Shown piece after piece: positions 36,199 to 47,940 of a stretch of DNA of 64,000 bases. The stretch is taken from NCBI RefSeq assembly GCF_033115175.1, contig NC_084832.1, positions 14,497,342 to 14,561,341 of the forward strand, written 5' to 3'. The first letter of the stretch is position 1, and every line of letters starts with the position of its first letter. Source of the stretch: Lepus europaeus (lineage: Eukaryota; Chordata; Mammalia; Lagomorpha; Leporidae). The notes under the pieces are model-generated. The model ran no database searches. It worked only from the letters and a program-made list of their open reading frames with translations, and was not told the origin of the DNA. A program made the position numbers and the translations under genes.

Positions 36199-37000
36199 AG
36201 GACAGACTTTCTGATGATGACCCCAAGTCCAGAGGCAATAAGTAAAACTTAATAGTACCGCACTGAAAATGAGTAATAGCAACAAAACGTAAAGTCACAG
36301 GACAACTGACAAATCGAGAGAAAATAATTGCAACACATCAATGCAGCAAAAGGCTAATATCCCAACATATTAAACTCTTTTTTTTATTTTTTTATTTTTT
36401 AACTTTTATTTAATGAATATAAATTTCCAGTGTACAGCTTATGGATTACAATGGCTTCCCCCTCCCATAACTTATTAAACTCTTAATAAATGAAGAATGA
36501 AGACTGAAAACGATAGAACGATGGAAAAGTTATATGCAGATAATCCATGCTAAAAAAATTATTTAAAAATTGCCCTCAAATACCCTAAAAGAAAAAGTCC
36601 AAAGTTACTCAAGATAGCACTAGAAACCACTTCTCAGCTTGGCAACAATGAGAAACTCAGCCCAATTCATTCACCCAGCTTATAGAGAGGCCCCTCACTC
36701 CAGCCCAAGCTGGGGCCAGCACATGGTGGCAGACCTTCCCAAGAGAAGCTCGGCAGAATCCACCCACACTGTGCATACGTTTCAGTTTCTTGGCTGAGCA
36801 ATCAGCAGCTCCACTGCTGGGAATCCACCCGGTAGACACATCTCCAACAGTAGAAAAATACATCTGCACAAGACTTTTTCATTGCAGCACTGTTCGTAAT
36901 GGCCAAACATCAGAATCCACCAGAGTGCCCAACCACAGCAGAGTAGTTAAGTACCAAGTTGCTTCAGAAAGCTCGCTGTGAAATGGAATTACAAGATGAG
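36199..37000 (+). mobile_element. Ancient L1/HAL1-like fragment
   Basis: Old ORF2-like and 3' sequence (CAAAAGGCTAATATCCCAAC; CACTGCTGGGAATCCACCC; CATTGCAGCACTGTTCGTAAT). Highly decayed. Split by a tiny L1 insertion. Confidence 0.55.
36380..36471 (-). mobile_element. Very short antisense L1 3' end
   Basis: Only about 90 bp of the L1 3' terminus (reverse of CCATTGTAATCCATAAGCTG to the A tail), flanked by ATTAAACTCTT at both ends. An extreme 5' truncation. Confidence 0.88.
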
Positions 37001-37002
37001 TT

Positions 37003-37275
37003 TAGGAGCAGGCAGTTGAGCTAGCGGGCGTCTCACATTGGAGTGCCTGGGCTTGATGCTTGGCCTTGGCTCTGGGCGCTTCCTGCCAAGGTGATGATGG
37101 CTCCAATAATTGGGTTTCTGTTACCCAGATGGGAGACCTGGATTGCATCCCCAGCTCTTGTCTCTGGCCCTGGGCCAGCTGTGGCCACTGTATGCATCTG
37201 GAGAGTGAATCAGCAGATGGCAGCTCATTCTCTCTTCCTGTGGCTCTGCTTCTCAAAGAAATAGCTTTTTAAAAG
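37003..37275 (+). mobile_element. CSINE, old
   Basis: Diverged sense copy (CTCACATTGGAGTGCCTGG to CTTCTCAAAGAAATAG). Confidence 0.7.
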
Positions 37276-37317
37276 TTCATTGGGTACAAGAAATTTTAAA
37301 TCCATGCATAGGTTTTT

Positions 37318-37562
37318 TTTAAAATTTATTTTCCCCCCTAAAGAAACCTTTTATTTAAGGAATACAGACTTCATACATTTCATAAGTACAACTTCAGGAA
37401 TATAGTGATTCTTCCCACCATACCCACCCTCCCACCCACACTCCCAGCCCTCTTCCTCTTTCCTCTCCCATTCCCACTCCCATTCTCCACTGAGATCCAT
37501 TTTCGATTTAACTTTATACACAGAAGACCAGCTCTGTACTAAGTAAAGAGTTCAACAATCTG
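37318..37562 (-). mobile_element. L1 3' end, antisense
   Basis: Reverse complement of the L1 3' UTR seen at 10531-10895, with the C-rich strand CACCCTCCCACCCACACTCCC at about 37425. Confidence 0.85.
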
Positions 37563-37565
37563 CAT

Positions 37566-37620
37566 GGTAAAACAAAACAAGACAAAACAAACAAACAAAC
37601 AAACAAAAAACAGAACAAAA
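37566..37620 (+). repeat. (AAAC)n simple repeat
   Basis: AAACAAACAAACAAAC run between an L1 and a truncated SINE. Confidence 0.85.
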
Positions 37621-37621
37621 C

Positions 37622-37718
37622 GTCAGAGTTACACAAAGAGAGAGAGAGAGAGGTCTTCCATCCACTGTTTTACTCCCCAATTGGCTATAACGGCAGAAGC
37701 TGTGCCAATCCAAAGCCT
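37622..37718 (-). mobile_element. CSINE, antisense, truncated
   Basis: Only the reversed 3' third remains (GTCAGAGTTACACAAAGAGA to GCCAATCCAAAGCC). Confidence 0.8.
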
Positions 37719-37789
37719 GCACCCACTCCTCAACCGTAAAGAAAAGGGCTGTTCAAAGTCAGTGCATCTTGAAGCTAAGTTCACTTTTT

Positions 37790-38150
37790 TAAAGAAACTT
37801 AATTAACTTTAACAAAGCACCCCAAGAATGATACATCTTTTGGGAGCACTTAGACATAATCATAATACAACTCTTTGAGGACAGAAGTCCTGCATGGGAA
37901 GTTAGTGCAAAGTGACTCTTGTTAACAATTAACACCTTATGTATGACATCAGTGGTCACCTGAGACTCTTGACATGAGCTGCCTAGGCTGCGGAAGCCTT
38001 CTGAGTCCACAAACTCCATCAATATTTAGACAAGGCCATAAGCAAAGTGGAAGTTCTCTCCTCCCTTCAGAGAAAAGTACCTCCTTCTTTGATGACCACT
38101 TCTTTCCACGGGGGTCTCATCCACCGAGATCCTTCACGTAGGATATTTTT
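37790..38150 (-). mobile_element. L1 3' UTR fragment, antisense
   Basis: Reverse complement of the segment at 2160-2360, e.g. GGAAGTTCTCTCCTCCCTTCAGAGAAAAGTACCTCC at 38050-38085. Confidence 0.8.
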
Positions 38151-38154
38151 TGCT

Positions 38155-38374
38155 ACTTCTGATCTCCCATCCTGCTCATGTGCCTGAGAGACAGTGGACA
38201 ATGCCCCAAATAATTGGGCCCCTGCCACCCATGCAGGGGAACCAGATGGAGTTCTTGGCTCCTGGCTTTGGTCTGACCCAGCCCTGGCTGTTGTGGGCAT
38301 TTGAGGAATAAATCAGCTGATGGAGGATCCCTCCCCACATTCCTCTCTTTTTCTGTCACTTCGTCTTATAAATA
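38155..38374 (+). mobile_element. CSINE, 5'-truncated
   Basis: Sense copy from CATGTGCCTGAGAGACAGTGG to the ATAAATAAATAGATG tail. Confidence 0.78.
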
Positions 38375-38406
38375 AATAGATGTATTTATTTATTAGAAAG
38401 GCGAAG

Positions 38407-38460
<54 letters not shown>

Positions 38461-38717
38461 TCGTCCAACCACTGATTCATTCCCCTAATGGCTGAAAGGA
38501 CTGGAGCTGGACAGGTCCGAAGCCAGGAACTAGGGACTTCTTTGGGTCTCCCAGGTGGGTGCAGGGGCCCAATGACTTGGGCCATCTTCCACTGCTTTCC
38601 CAGGTGTATTAGCAAGAGCTGGATTGGAAGTGGTGCAGCTGGGACTTGAACCAGCATCCATATGGGATGCCAGCCCTTCAGGGGGTACTTTATCCACTAT
38701 GCCACAGTGTTGGCCCC
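38375..38717 (-). mobile_element. CSINE, antisense, with (GA)n
   Basis: Inserted in the tail of the preceding SINE (AAATAAAT on both sides). The (GA)n run is about 45 bp at 38411-38457. Confidence 0.88.
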
Positions 38718-38776
38718 CCAAATAAATCTTTTTAAAAAAACCAGTTTTTACAGACAGGCATAGAAATACAGAATTT

Positions 38777-38799
38777 GTGTGTGTGTGTGTGTGTGTGTA
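38777..38799 (+). repeat. (TG)n microsatellite
   Basis: Eleven TG units, followed by a short GA-rich run. Confidence 0.9.
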
Positions 38800-38935
38800 T
38801 GAGAGAGTGAGAGAGAGAAACAGAGACACACATGCATTTTCTGGAACAATCTAGTGAAAGCACAGAGAAGCAGTGATGCCTCCATAATGATGAGCACACG
38901 TAAGGCCCAGATCTTGGATTCTAAACATCATCCTC

Positions 38936-39282
38936 AGGTGCTGGCACTGTGGCATAGCCGGTTAACGCCCTGCCCTGAAGCGCCAGCACCCCATATGGGT
39001 GCCAATTCTAGACCTGGCTGCTCCTCTTCTGATCCAGCTCTCTGCTGAGGCCTGGGATAGCAGTGGAAGATGGCCCAAGTCCTTGGGCCCCTGCACCTGT
39101 ATGGGAGACCTGAAAGAAGCTCCTGGCTCCTGGCTTCAGATCGGCACAGCTCTGGCTGTTGTGGCCATCTGGGGAGTGAACCAGCGAATGGATGACTTCT
39201 CTCTCTCTCTCTCTCTCTCTCTGCCTCTCCTCTCTTTGTGTAACTCTGACTTTCAAATAAATAAATAAATATTTTAAAAAAA
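38936..39282 (+). mobile_element. CSINE
   Basis: Exact TSD TAAACATCATCCTC at 38922-38935 and 39283-39296. Confidence 0.95.
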
Positions 39283-39539
39283 TAAACATCATCCTCCAAT
39301 AAACAGACCCAGGGTGCCTTGGGGAAGTGGTTAGTCTCAGGGCTAAGCCAGGCCCAGACAACACAGAATAGAAATGAGGACAAGCTCCTCATAAGAATGT
39401 GAATGGTCATTCAAAACTTAAAGACCATACCTAAGCAGATGCCAGAGTTGAACATACAGTAATCCTAATAACCAGCAACCCCAAGAGAAATGAGAGTGTC
39501 CACCAAATGTCACGTACCAGACTGTGCAATGCAGAATTG

Positions 39540-40330
39540 CTCTTTATTATTATTATAGTAAGTTACACACAACCCACAATATACCATTTTAATTGAACAA
39601 TTCAGGGCACTTTATGTACATTTCACAGTGTTGTGCAACCATCACTACCACCCAACTCCAAAGATTTTTTTTAAAGATTTATTTATTTATTAAAGAGGCA
39701 GAATTATAGACAGAGGGAGAGAGAGAAAGGTCTTCTATCTTCTGGCTCACTCCCTAAATGGCCACAATAGCGAGAGCTGGGCTGATCTGAAGCCAGGAGC
39801 CAGGAGCTTCTTCCAGGTCTCCCAAGTGGGTACAGCAGCCCAAGCAACTGGGCCATCTCTACTGCTTTCCCAGGCATTAGCAGGGAGATGGATCAGAAGT
39901 GGAGCAACCGGGACTCAAACTGGCTCCCGTGTGGGATGCTGGTGCCGCAGGAAGAGGCTTAACCTACTGTGATACAGTGCTGGCCCCTCCGAACATTTTT
40001 TTCTTTCCAAACTGAAACTGTACTGACCAAGAATTCCCATCCTGCCTCTCCCTTCCAGCTCCAGGTAACCGTGATGGTGTTTTCTGTCTGTATGTGTGTG
40101 TCTCTAGGTGTCTCCTGTACATGGAATCACACCGCATTTGTCCTTTTGTGACTGGCTTCCTTACCATGATGTCTTCAAGATTTATCCAGGTTGTAGCCTG
40201 GGTCAGATTTTTCTTGCTTTTAAGGTTGACTGATACCCCACTGTATGGATAGACCACCTTTTGTGTAGCCACTCTTTCCTCCTTGGATGCCTGTTGTCTC
40301 TGGTGAACAATGCAGCGTTGCTCTCATAGC
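39540..40330 (-). mobile_element. Old L1 3' UTR, antisense, split by a SINE
   Basis: TTTCACAGTGTTGTGCAACCATCAC, then (after the SINE) TGTACATGGAATCACACCGC, TTTGTGACTGGCTTCCTTACC and TCTGGTGAACAATGCAGC are the reversed old L1 3' end. Confidence 0.65.
39663..39987 (-). mobile_element. CSINE, antisense
   Basis: Reverse tail TTTTTAAAGATTTATTTATT; ends CAGTGCTGGCCCC. Confidence 0.9.
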
Positions 40331-40339
40331 CCTCTGGAA

Positions 40340-40840
40340 ACAGGGCAAATGCTCATGAGCAAATGAAGAAATAAACAAATTGTGGCACTTTTACTCAACA
40401 AAATACAATTTGACAATAAAAATCATCAATTACTATTACTACACACAACAGCATGGACGGGTTTCACAAAGCTAATGTGAGGGGAAGACAGGAGAGTCAG
40501 AGGCTAAGAACCCCTAAGGTATGAGCCCATTCAGCTCCAAGGGTACTTGACAAAGTCATGGTCAAATAATCCAAGTGCATTTAGATGTGGAATTTCTTTT
40601 AAATCCACACATGTTCTTTTCATAACGCACCTGTTGTATGAGCTTTTTAAAGACTCTGAAATGGTGGTGTCAGAAGTCAAGAGACTGTCTGTCTTGGAGG
40701 AAAAGGGGCTGGGAGTGAGGGGGCTTCCAGAGCATTGCCAAAGCTTCCTCACTCACTGGGAGGTGGTCTCATGGGTGTTCGCCTTTGGGCAATGTTTTGA
40801 ACTGTGCCCAGTTACACTTCAACTTTTAAACGTTTAAAGA
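40340..40840 (+). mobile_element. Old L1 3' fragment, sense
   Basis: AAATGAAGAAATAAACAAATTGTGGC, ACAGCATGGACGGGTTTCACAAAGC and GTTACACTTCAACTTTTAAACG fit an ancient L1 3' end. Low similarity. Confidence 0.45.
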
Positions 40841-41290
40841 AAAAGGTCTCCCTCCCTCCACTGCTGTCCTAGTTCTGCTTACCACAGGCAAACAATATCA
40901 ACAGTTTCTTCCCAGAGATGTTTTATGCCACTTTAGATATTAAGATACCTTTATGTGGATACATTTTTTAAGTAAATAATATATCATGTCCACTATCTTG
41001 GCATTGTCTTTTTAATTTTGAAATGCTGTTTAGCAATGCATCTTGGATAGCTTTTCATAATAGAACACAAAGATTTTCCCCAGTGTTTTCTAGACATTTG
41101 TGCTTCCAATTTTGCTGCTGTTGAGAATAATGATGGAAAATGAACCTCAACCTCAACCTCATGCCTTAAGTGAAAAAGAACTCAGAATGGATCCTGGGCT
41201 TCAGTGTCCAGCAAGGCACTCAAGCCAGCCCCTCTCTTGGAATAAGGAGCAGGATGTGAGAAGTGGTTATGGCACCACAGAAAGCTATTA
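40841..41290. other. Unclassified AT-rich DNA
   Basis: No gene recognised. Some resemblance to reversed L1/L2 3' sequence, not assignable. Confidence 0.4.
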
Positions 41291-41303
41291 AGAGAAGTAC
41301 ATG

Positions 41304-41608
41304 GGGCTGGCGCTGAGGCGCAGGTTAATCCTCCACCTGCAGTATTGGCATCCCATATGGGCACTATGGCTGCTACTCTTCTGATCCAGCTCTCTGCTAT
41401 GGCCTGGGAAAGCAGTGGAAGATGACCCAAGTCCTTGGGCCCCTGCACCCACGTGGGAGACCCAGAAGAAGTTCCTGGCTCCTGGCTTCAGACTGCCCCA
41501 GCTCCAGCAGTTGTGGCCATTTGGGGAATGAACCAAGATGATAGATCTTTCTCTGTCTCTCCCTCTCACTGTCTATAACTCTCTCAAATAAATAAAAGCG
41601 TAAAAAAG
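41304..41608 (+). mobile_element. CSINE
   Basis: Sense copy starting GGGGCTGGCGCTGAGGCGC. Approximate duplications AGAAGTACATGG/AGAAATCCATGG. Confidence 0.88.
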
Positions 41609-41617
41609 GAGAAATCC

Positions 41618-41857
41618 ATGGGGCTGCCACCTGTGACACTGGCATCATGTATGAGCACCAGCTTGTATCCCAGCTGCTCTACTTCTATCCAACCCCTTCT
41701 ACTGCACCTGGGAAAGCAGAAGGCAACCCAAATATTGGGTCCCTGCTATCCACATGGAAGATACAGACGGAGTTCCTGGGTTCTGGCTTTGACCTGCCCA
41801 GCCCTGGCCACTGCAGGCATTTGGAGAGTGAACCTGTGGATGAGAGATTGATATCCA

Positions 41858-41891
<34 letters not shown>

Positions 41892-41930
41892 CCTTCCCTC
41901 TAACTCTGCTCTCAAATAAATTGTTTAAAA
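41618..41930 (+). mobile_element. CSINE, older
   Basis: A second sense copy in tandem, starting in the GGGGCTGCCACCTGTGACACTGG region (5' ~20 bp missing). Confidence 0.82.
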
Positions 41931-42383
41931 ATTCTTTAGCTTAACTGTGAAAAGATCCAGCTGTTGATCATTCAATAAATGTTTCTCTGTATAGAAAAAA
42001 ATATATAAATCCACATAAATAAACAACACAATCCTAAGTCTTTCCCATGCATGACATCATGAGAGATCCTCCATACTGCTCACTGTGTGACTATAGGATT
42101 TTTCTGTCCTTGGTGTTTAACTTTATTTGCTATATGGCAGCCAATCAGGTCTTCAGCATCCAATAGAACTGTATTCTTAGGAACTAAAAGCCCTAGAATG
42201 TGAATGGCCTAGTCCAGCTCTCCAAAGACTAGAAAATGTTTTCTACAACATTACTTTATTAGCTCTGGGTGGATGTTAATAGTGATGAAAAACCCAGTTC
42301 TTCCCAAGGGATCTATTCCTCTGCAAATCCAATCTACTTTCTGGATATTTTTTACTTCTACAGACACTATCCAGGTTCTTTTT
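41931..42383. other. Single-copy stretch
   Basis: About 450 bp with no recognised feature. Confidence 0.45.
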
Positions 42384-42690
42384 AAAATTTTTTTTTCATT
42401 TTATTTGAAAGGTGGAGATACAGAGAGAGAGAAAGAGCTATTCTACCTGCTGGTTCATTCACCAAATGCTGGCAACAGCCAGGCTGAAGCCAGGAGCCCA
42501 AAGCTCAGCCTGGGTCTCCCTCTTGGGTGGCAGGAACCCAGGCACTTGAGTCATTACCTAACGCCTCCCAGGAAGTGCATTGCTAGGAAACCTGATTGAA
42601 AGCAGAGGAGCTGGGACTCGAAGCAGGCACACTGATATAAGGATACAGGCATCTGAAGAGGCAACTTAGCCACAGGTCAAGTGCTTGTCC
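42384..42690 (-). mobile_element. CSINE, old, antisense
   Basis: ATTTTATTTGAAAGGTGGAG to AAGTGCTTGTCCCCCAC. Diverged. Confidence 0.8.
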
Positions 42691-43044
42691 CCCACACCCC
42701 AAACCTAGGTTCTTATTGTGTTACTCATCTATCAAGAGCCAAGCAGAGCGAGGCCAGGGCCCATTATATACAATGGGAATTCTCTCAAAATCTTGAGACC
42801 TCATAGCTTTCTTCCATAGGGTACAGCTGGATCGTGCTGATCCTGGTGGAGATGAGGGGCCTCTTTTCTTCAGAAATCAGTGATCTGAGAGCCACACCAT
42901 GTCCTTAGAGCACCACCTGACCTAAAATTATTCTTAAGAATCAGCTGCAGTGAGGGGGAGGGCAGTGCATCTCAAAATCCTGGGGGAATTATAAAGCCTT
43001 AATTTTAATTATGAGACAAAGTAATGCTGGTTCTTAAAAGTTTT
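42691..43044. other. Single-copy stretch
   Basis: About 350 bp; nothing recognised. Confidence 0.45.
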
Positions 43045-43330
43045 AAAAAATATTTACATGTTTTTATTTATTTGAGAGAGAGAGAGAGAGAGAGAGAGAA
43101 AGGTTTCCATCTTCTTGTTCACTCCCCCAAATGCCTGTAAGAGCTGGGGTCGGGCCAGGTTGAAGCCAGGAGGCCAGAATCCCACATGAGTGGCAGGGAC
43201 TCAGCCACTTGAGCCACCACCTGCTGCCTCCCACGTTGCGCATTTACAGGAAGCTAGAGTCTGAAGTAGAGCCAAGTCTGGAACTTGATATGGGATGTCA
43301 CAAATGGCATATTTACCAAACACCTGCCCC
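43045..43330 (-). mobile_element. CSINE, old, antisense
   Basis: (GA)n at 43074-43100. Ends CCAAACACCTGCCCCC. Confidence 0.8.
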
Positions 43331-43519
43331 CAGTGTCACCTCTTATTAAGATAATATCAGGCCTCCAAAGGCATAAGAACAAGGCTTTTTGCCATGGGCA
43401 AGGTGGTGATAAGAGAGAGGAAGTTGAGAATTTGGGAGCAAAGGGTTTTCCTGATGTTGCTGTGACCATGACCTTTGTTGGTTACAGACCCTGTACACTG
43501 AGCCATTAAAATAAACAAA

Positions 43520-43876
43520 GGCTGGCGCCGCGGCTCACTAGGCTAATCCTCCGCCTTGCGGCGCCGGCACACCGGGTTCTAGTCCCGGTCGGGGCACCGA
43601 TCCTGTCCCGGTTGCCCCTCTTCCAGGCCAGCTCTCTGCTGTGGCCAGGGAGTGCAGTGGAGGATGGCCCAAGTGCTTGGGCCCTGCACCCCATGGGAGA
43701 CTAGGAGAAGCACCTGGCTCCTGCCATCGAACAGCGCGGTGCGCCGGCCGCAGCGCGCTACCGCGGCGGCCATTAGAGGGTAAACCAACGGCAAAGGAAG
43801 ACCTTTCTCTCTGTCTCTCTCTGTCTCTCACTGTCCACTCTGCCTGTCAAAAAAATAAATAAATAAATAAATAAAT
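43520..43876 (+). mobile_element. CSINE, young
   Basis: Near-consensus with an (AAAT)n tail. It abuts an antisense copy at about 43880, which suggests insertion at the older SINE's tail (AATAAACAAAG on both sides). Confidence 0.93.
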
Positions 43877-43879
43877 AAA

Positions 43880-44203
43880 CAAACAAAGATTTATCTATTT
43901 GAAAGTCAGAGTTCCACTGAGAAAGGGAGAGATAGATATATATATATATAGAGAGAGAGAGATCTTTCATCCCTTGTTTCAGTCCCCAGATGGCCACAAC
44001 AGCCAGGACTGGGCCAGGCTAAAGCCAGGAGCCAAGAGCTTCTTCCAGATCTCCCAAGTGGGTGCAGGAGCTTAAACATTTGGGCCATCCTCTGCTGCTT
44101 TCCCAGGCCATAGCAGGGAGCTGGATTGGAAGTGGAACAGCTGGGACTCCAGCCAGTGCCCATATGGGATGCCGGTATCACAGGCTGCCGCAACACCAGC
44201 CCT
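43880..44203 (-). mobile_element. CSINE, antisense, with (TA)n(GA)n
   Basis: An internal TATATATATATAGAGAGAGAG run near 43936-43960 replaces the usual purine tract. Confidence 0.88.
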
Positions 44204-44651
44204 TGGAATTGAGCCTTTAAGGACAACTGGGGTATGTGATGAATGTGGCCTTTTAGGAAGAATCAATCTGGATTTGAACAGAGGACAAATCTTCCTGACA
44301 ACCTGCCTAGTGTCAGCTTTCTGTCACAGTCAAGGGAGTGACCTCTGGGCCCCTGTTCTTTCTCATTATTCCAAAAATAAAAATGACTTCACTGTTGATG
44401 ATGATAAGGAAAACACACATTATATATAAAATTCAAACAATACAAAAAGGTATAGAGAAGAAAGTGGTGGTGGTGGTGGTGGTACTCTTCTTAACACAGA
44501 GGACACGTGGAGGTAGGATCACAATATCACGAGATTCCAGGCAGGGTTTAGGGAGAGAACCCAGGAGCATTTGTAGCATGTGGTAGGCCCTCATTTGGTT
44601 CATGAAAGCCAGTGGAGCTGAAGCTTCAGGATCCTGAAAAGTATGACCTTG
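44204..44651. other. Single-copy stretch with (GGT)n
   Basis: A short GTG triplet run at about 44464-44483. No gene recognised. Confidence 0.5.
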
Positions 44652-44950
44652 GGGCTGGCATTGTAATGCAACAGGTTAAGCCACTGCTGGTGACATGGTT
44701 CAAGTCTGGGCTGCTCCACTTCCAATCCAGCTCCCTGCTAATGTGCCTGGGAAAACAGATAGCCCAAATGTTTGGGCCCTTGCCACCTATGTGGGAGACC
44801 TGGAAGAGGCTCCTAGCTTCTGGCTTCAGCCTGACCCAGCCATTTGTTGAGTGAATCAGCAGATGGAATCTCTGTGTGTGTGTCTCTCCCTCTCTCTCTC
44901 TAACTCTGCTTTTCTAATAAATAAATAAGTCATTAAAAAAAAAAAAAAAG
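44652..44950 (+). mobile_element. CSINE, slightly deleted
   Basis: Sense copy lacking the GGCATCCCATATGGG segment after CCACTGCTGG. Confidence 0.88.
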
Positions 44951-45852
44951 CAAGAGAGTTTCCCAAGGCTCCTAGCTATGTGTTCTCATGATCACAGATT
45001 TTTGTGGAATTTGTAACAGCAACCTATTTTTGTATTTCTTTTAAAAAGAGTCCTCCCTGGACAACAGTGCAACGCTTTCAAACCCGAGAAAGTCTGGGAC
45101 ACCCCCCCCACAAAAAAGTCGTGGCCGCCTTCTCCCCACATCAACACGCCCAGCTCCTGGGAGGAGCCTGTGGAACACCTGAGGCCGCCATGACCTTGAC
45201 AAGGCCGGCTGGCTCAGGTCACGTTGCCATGTTCCCCTGGCGGGGGGAGGGAGGATTCCAACTCACCCAGTGAACGCCTTCCTTTTATTCTACCACCTGT
45301 GTGAATACCCTCCCAAGCCTGCAACTCCTGTGAAGACCTGCACTGCGGGAGCTCAATCCTGAGGCAGGACTCTGCTCCAGAGCAGAAGAAGAACCTGTGT
45401 TTCTTTCACTTGTTTCAGAAGATGGTTCTGGTTATTCAGGGCCGTGGAGGGGAGGGTGTAGCTTCGTAGCCCGTTACAGTCAGCGCTGGACGCCCCCTGG
45501 GCTCCCGTGTGGCAAGGCTGAGGCCAGGGGTTCAGCCCTACGTGGACAAGTTGCCTTTGCTCCAAATGTAGTTGACTTGGGCAGTCCTAAAAATGCAACT
45601 CACTGCTCCCATGTCAGCGCCAGAGAGAGGCCTTGTGAGAATGTCCGTGTGCACCATTGGAAAAACCATGTAAAAGCACCCAAGGCAGCGATCTGAGGTT
45701 GCCAGGGAATTCTTTGCAGACAGATTTAGAGGACTTTAAAGGAATTGAGAGGGGGCATGAAATAAGGCGCTGTAGGACACATTGTCAATTGCACGAGGGT
45801 CTTCAATCAGTTTTTGCAAGAAAAGCAATCTACAGCCATTAAAGAGTAAGTT
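44951..45852. other. Single-copy DNA, possible old LTR end
   Basis: About 45280-45450 (TCTGCTCCAGAGCAGAAGAAG, then CTGTGTTTCTTTCACTTGTTTCAG) recalls an LTR 3' end. No internal ERV sequence seen, so only suggestive. Confidence 0.35.
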
Positions 45853-46108
45853 GGGGCGGGCATGCAGGCCTGGAGGTTAAGATGCCCACATCCTATGAAT
45901 ATCAGAGTGTCTGAGTTTGGGCACCAGCTCCACTTCCAATCACAGCTTCCTGCTAATAATGCACCCTGGGAGGCAGCAGGTGATGGCTTGGGTACAGGGC
46001 TCCCTTCCAAAAAGGAGACCTGGATGGCATTCTGGGCCCATTGTGGGCATTTAGGGAGTGAATCTGCAACATGAAGTCTCTGCTCTTGCTCTCTCTACTT
46101 TCAAACAA

Positions 46109-46140
<32 letters not shown>

Positions 46141-46141
46141 A
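45853..46141 (+). mobile_element. CSINE, old, with (GATA)n tail
   Basis: Diverged sense copy. Its tail is a (GATA)n microsatellite at 46106-46138. Confidence 0.78.
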
Positions 46142-46293
46142 GCTATATAAGTGCTTGTTTCTATTTCAGCAGGAATTTCTGAGTGAAGAAAAAATGAAGA
46201 TGGCATGTACAGTATGTCACATTCTATGGAACATTTACATTCAGGTAAATCCTTGTATATAAAATCTGTATGCTGAGTGTAAGAGTACAGGAG

Positions 46294-46637
46294 GGGCTGG
46301 CACTGTGGCGTAGTGGGTTAAGTCGCTGCCTGCAGTGCCAGCATTCCCATATGGGCGCAGGTTCAAGTCCCTGCCGCTCCACTTCCAATCCAGCTCTCTG
46401 CTATGGCCTGGGAAAGCAGAAGAAGATGGCCCAAGTACTTGGGCCCCTGCACCTGCGAAGAAGGGAGACCCGGAAGAAGCTCCTGGCTCCTACCTTCAGA
46501 TGGGTCCAGCTCCAGCCATTGAGGCCAACTGGGGAGTGAAGCAGCATGTGGAACATCTCTCTCTCTCTCTCTCTGTCTCTGCCTCTGTATCTTTGCATTT
46601 CAAAGTAAATAAATACATCTCTTTAAAAAAAAAAAAG
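46294..46637 (+). mobile_element. CSINE
   Basis: Sense copy GGGGCTGGCACTGTGGCG to an A12 tail. Flanks share GTACAGGAG/GCACAGGAA. Confidence 0.9.
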
Positions 46638-46879
46638 CACAGGAAAAAACAGAGTTAACGTGAGTGCTTCAGGGAAGATGGCTGGTGGGATGGTCCAGGG
46701 GCTTGGGGGGGGGGCAGGGAGAAGCCAAGCCCCCGCACCCCTCCAATAAAGAAGGGCTGTACTGATAAAACAAAGGAAAAGAATATCCAGGTACTTTATG
46801 AAGTTCTTGGGAAATGGAGTTAAAAAGTAAGTTTACTTTAGTGCAAACATTTTTTGAAATCATGCATTTCTTCCAGTAA

Positions 46880-47142
46880 TGCATATTTGGGCAGAGCTCC
46901 CATCTGTCCAAATGCTCGCAATGGCCAGCGCTGGATCCAGCCAACACTGGGAGCCGGGAACTCAACCCAGGTCTCCCACTTGAGTGACAGGAATCCAGTT
47001 CCAAAGAGCTAGCACCTCTGCCTCCCAGGGTCTGCATTAGAGAAAGCAGGAATCAGGAGCCAGAACTGGGAGCTGAATCCAGGCACCCCCGACACCCCCA
47101 GCTGGCTTTGAGGGTGGTGCTAACAGCTTTGGTCCCAGTGCT
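46880..47142 (-). mobile_element. CSINE, old, antisense
   Basis: CCATCTGTCCAAATGCTCGC to TTTGGTCCCAGTGC; the tail is lost. Confidence 0.65.
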
Positions 47143-47578
47143 TGCTAGTAAATACCACAGCCTAGTCTGCATGTCACACCCCGGCTGAATAGCCCTTCCT
47201 TCCTCGGGGACACCTTCCATCCCATGGGACCTTCCTGTCCTCTCAGCCCCAGCCCACGCTCCACAGAAAATTCTTTGCCCCTAAAGGAACCCCCGAGAGG
47301 CACGTGTCCACTTACGCACTTATTTGTTAGCCTTTGTTTTTATCATACAAGCAAAGCACATCCCTTTAAGGTCTGCAATGTGTACAGGCCTGTACAAAGC
47401 ACTCCAGCTCCCCAGAGGAGCCACACACAGGAATTTACTGTATAACCAAGCACATGTCTCTTTATACCTTTATGTGACATGAACACACATACACACGTGT
47501 GAAGACATATGGAGTGCACATACATGTTTGTTTTACATCCTCCCCAATCCGTCAGCAGTTCTGGTCAGCTCTACCTTT
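47143..47578. other. Single-copy stretch
   Basis: About 430 bp with short CA-rich runs near 47480. Nothing recognised. Confidence 0.45.
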
Positions 47579-47592
47579 AAAATACACATAGA

Positions 47593-47927
47593 GGGGCCCA
47601 ACTTTGTGGCTTAGTGGGTTAAGCCGCCATCTGCAACCCCGGCATTCCAAATGAGTGCTGGTTCGAGTCCCAGCTGCTCCACTTCCAATCCAGCTCCTTG
47701 CTAATGTGCCTGGGAAAGCTGCAGAAGATGACCCAAGTCCTTGAGCCCCTGCACCCATGTTGGAGACCCAGAAGAAGCTCCTGGCCTCAGCCTGGCCCAG
47801 CCTTGGCTGTTGTGGTCATCTGGGGAGTGAATCAGTGGATGGAAGGTCTCTCTCTGATTCTCTCTTTGTTTCTCCCTTTTCCTCTGTAACTCTGTCTTTT
47901 AAATAAACAAATAAATCTTTAAAAAAA
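47593..47927 (+). mobile_element. CSINE
   Basis: TSD AAAATACACA at about 47579-47588 and 47928-47937. Confidence 0.9.
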
Positions 47928-47940
47928 AAAATACACAAGG

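Noticed and set aside
45280-45450. Endogenous retrovirus LTR
   Set aside because: A few LTR-like words only; no paired LTR, primer-binding site or internal gene seen.
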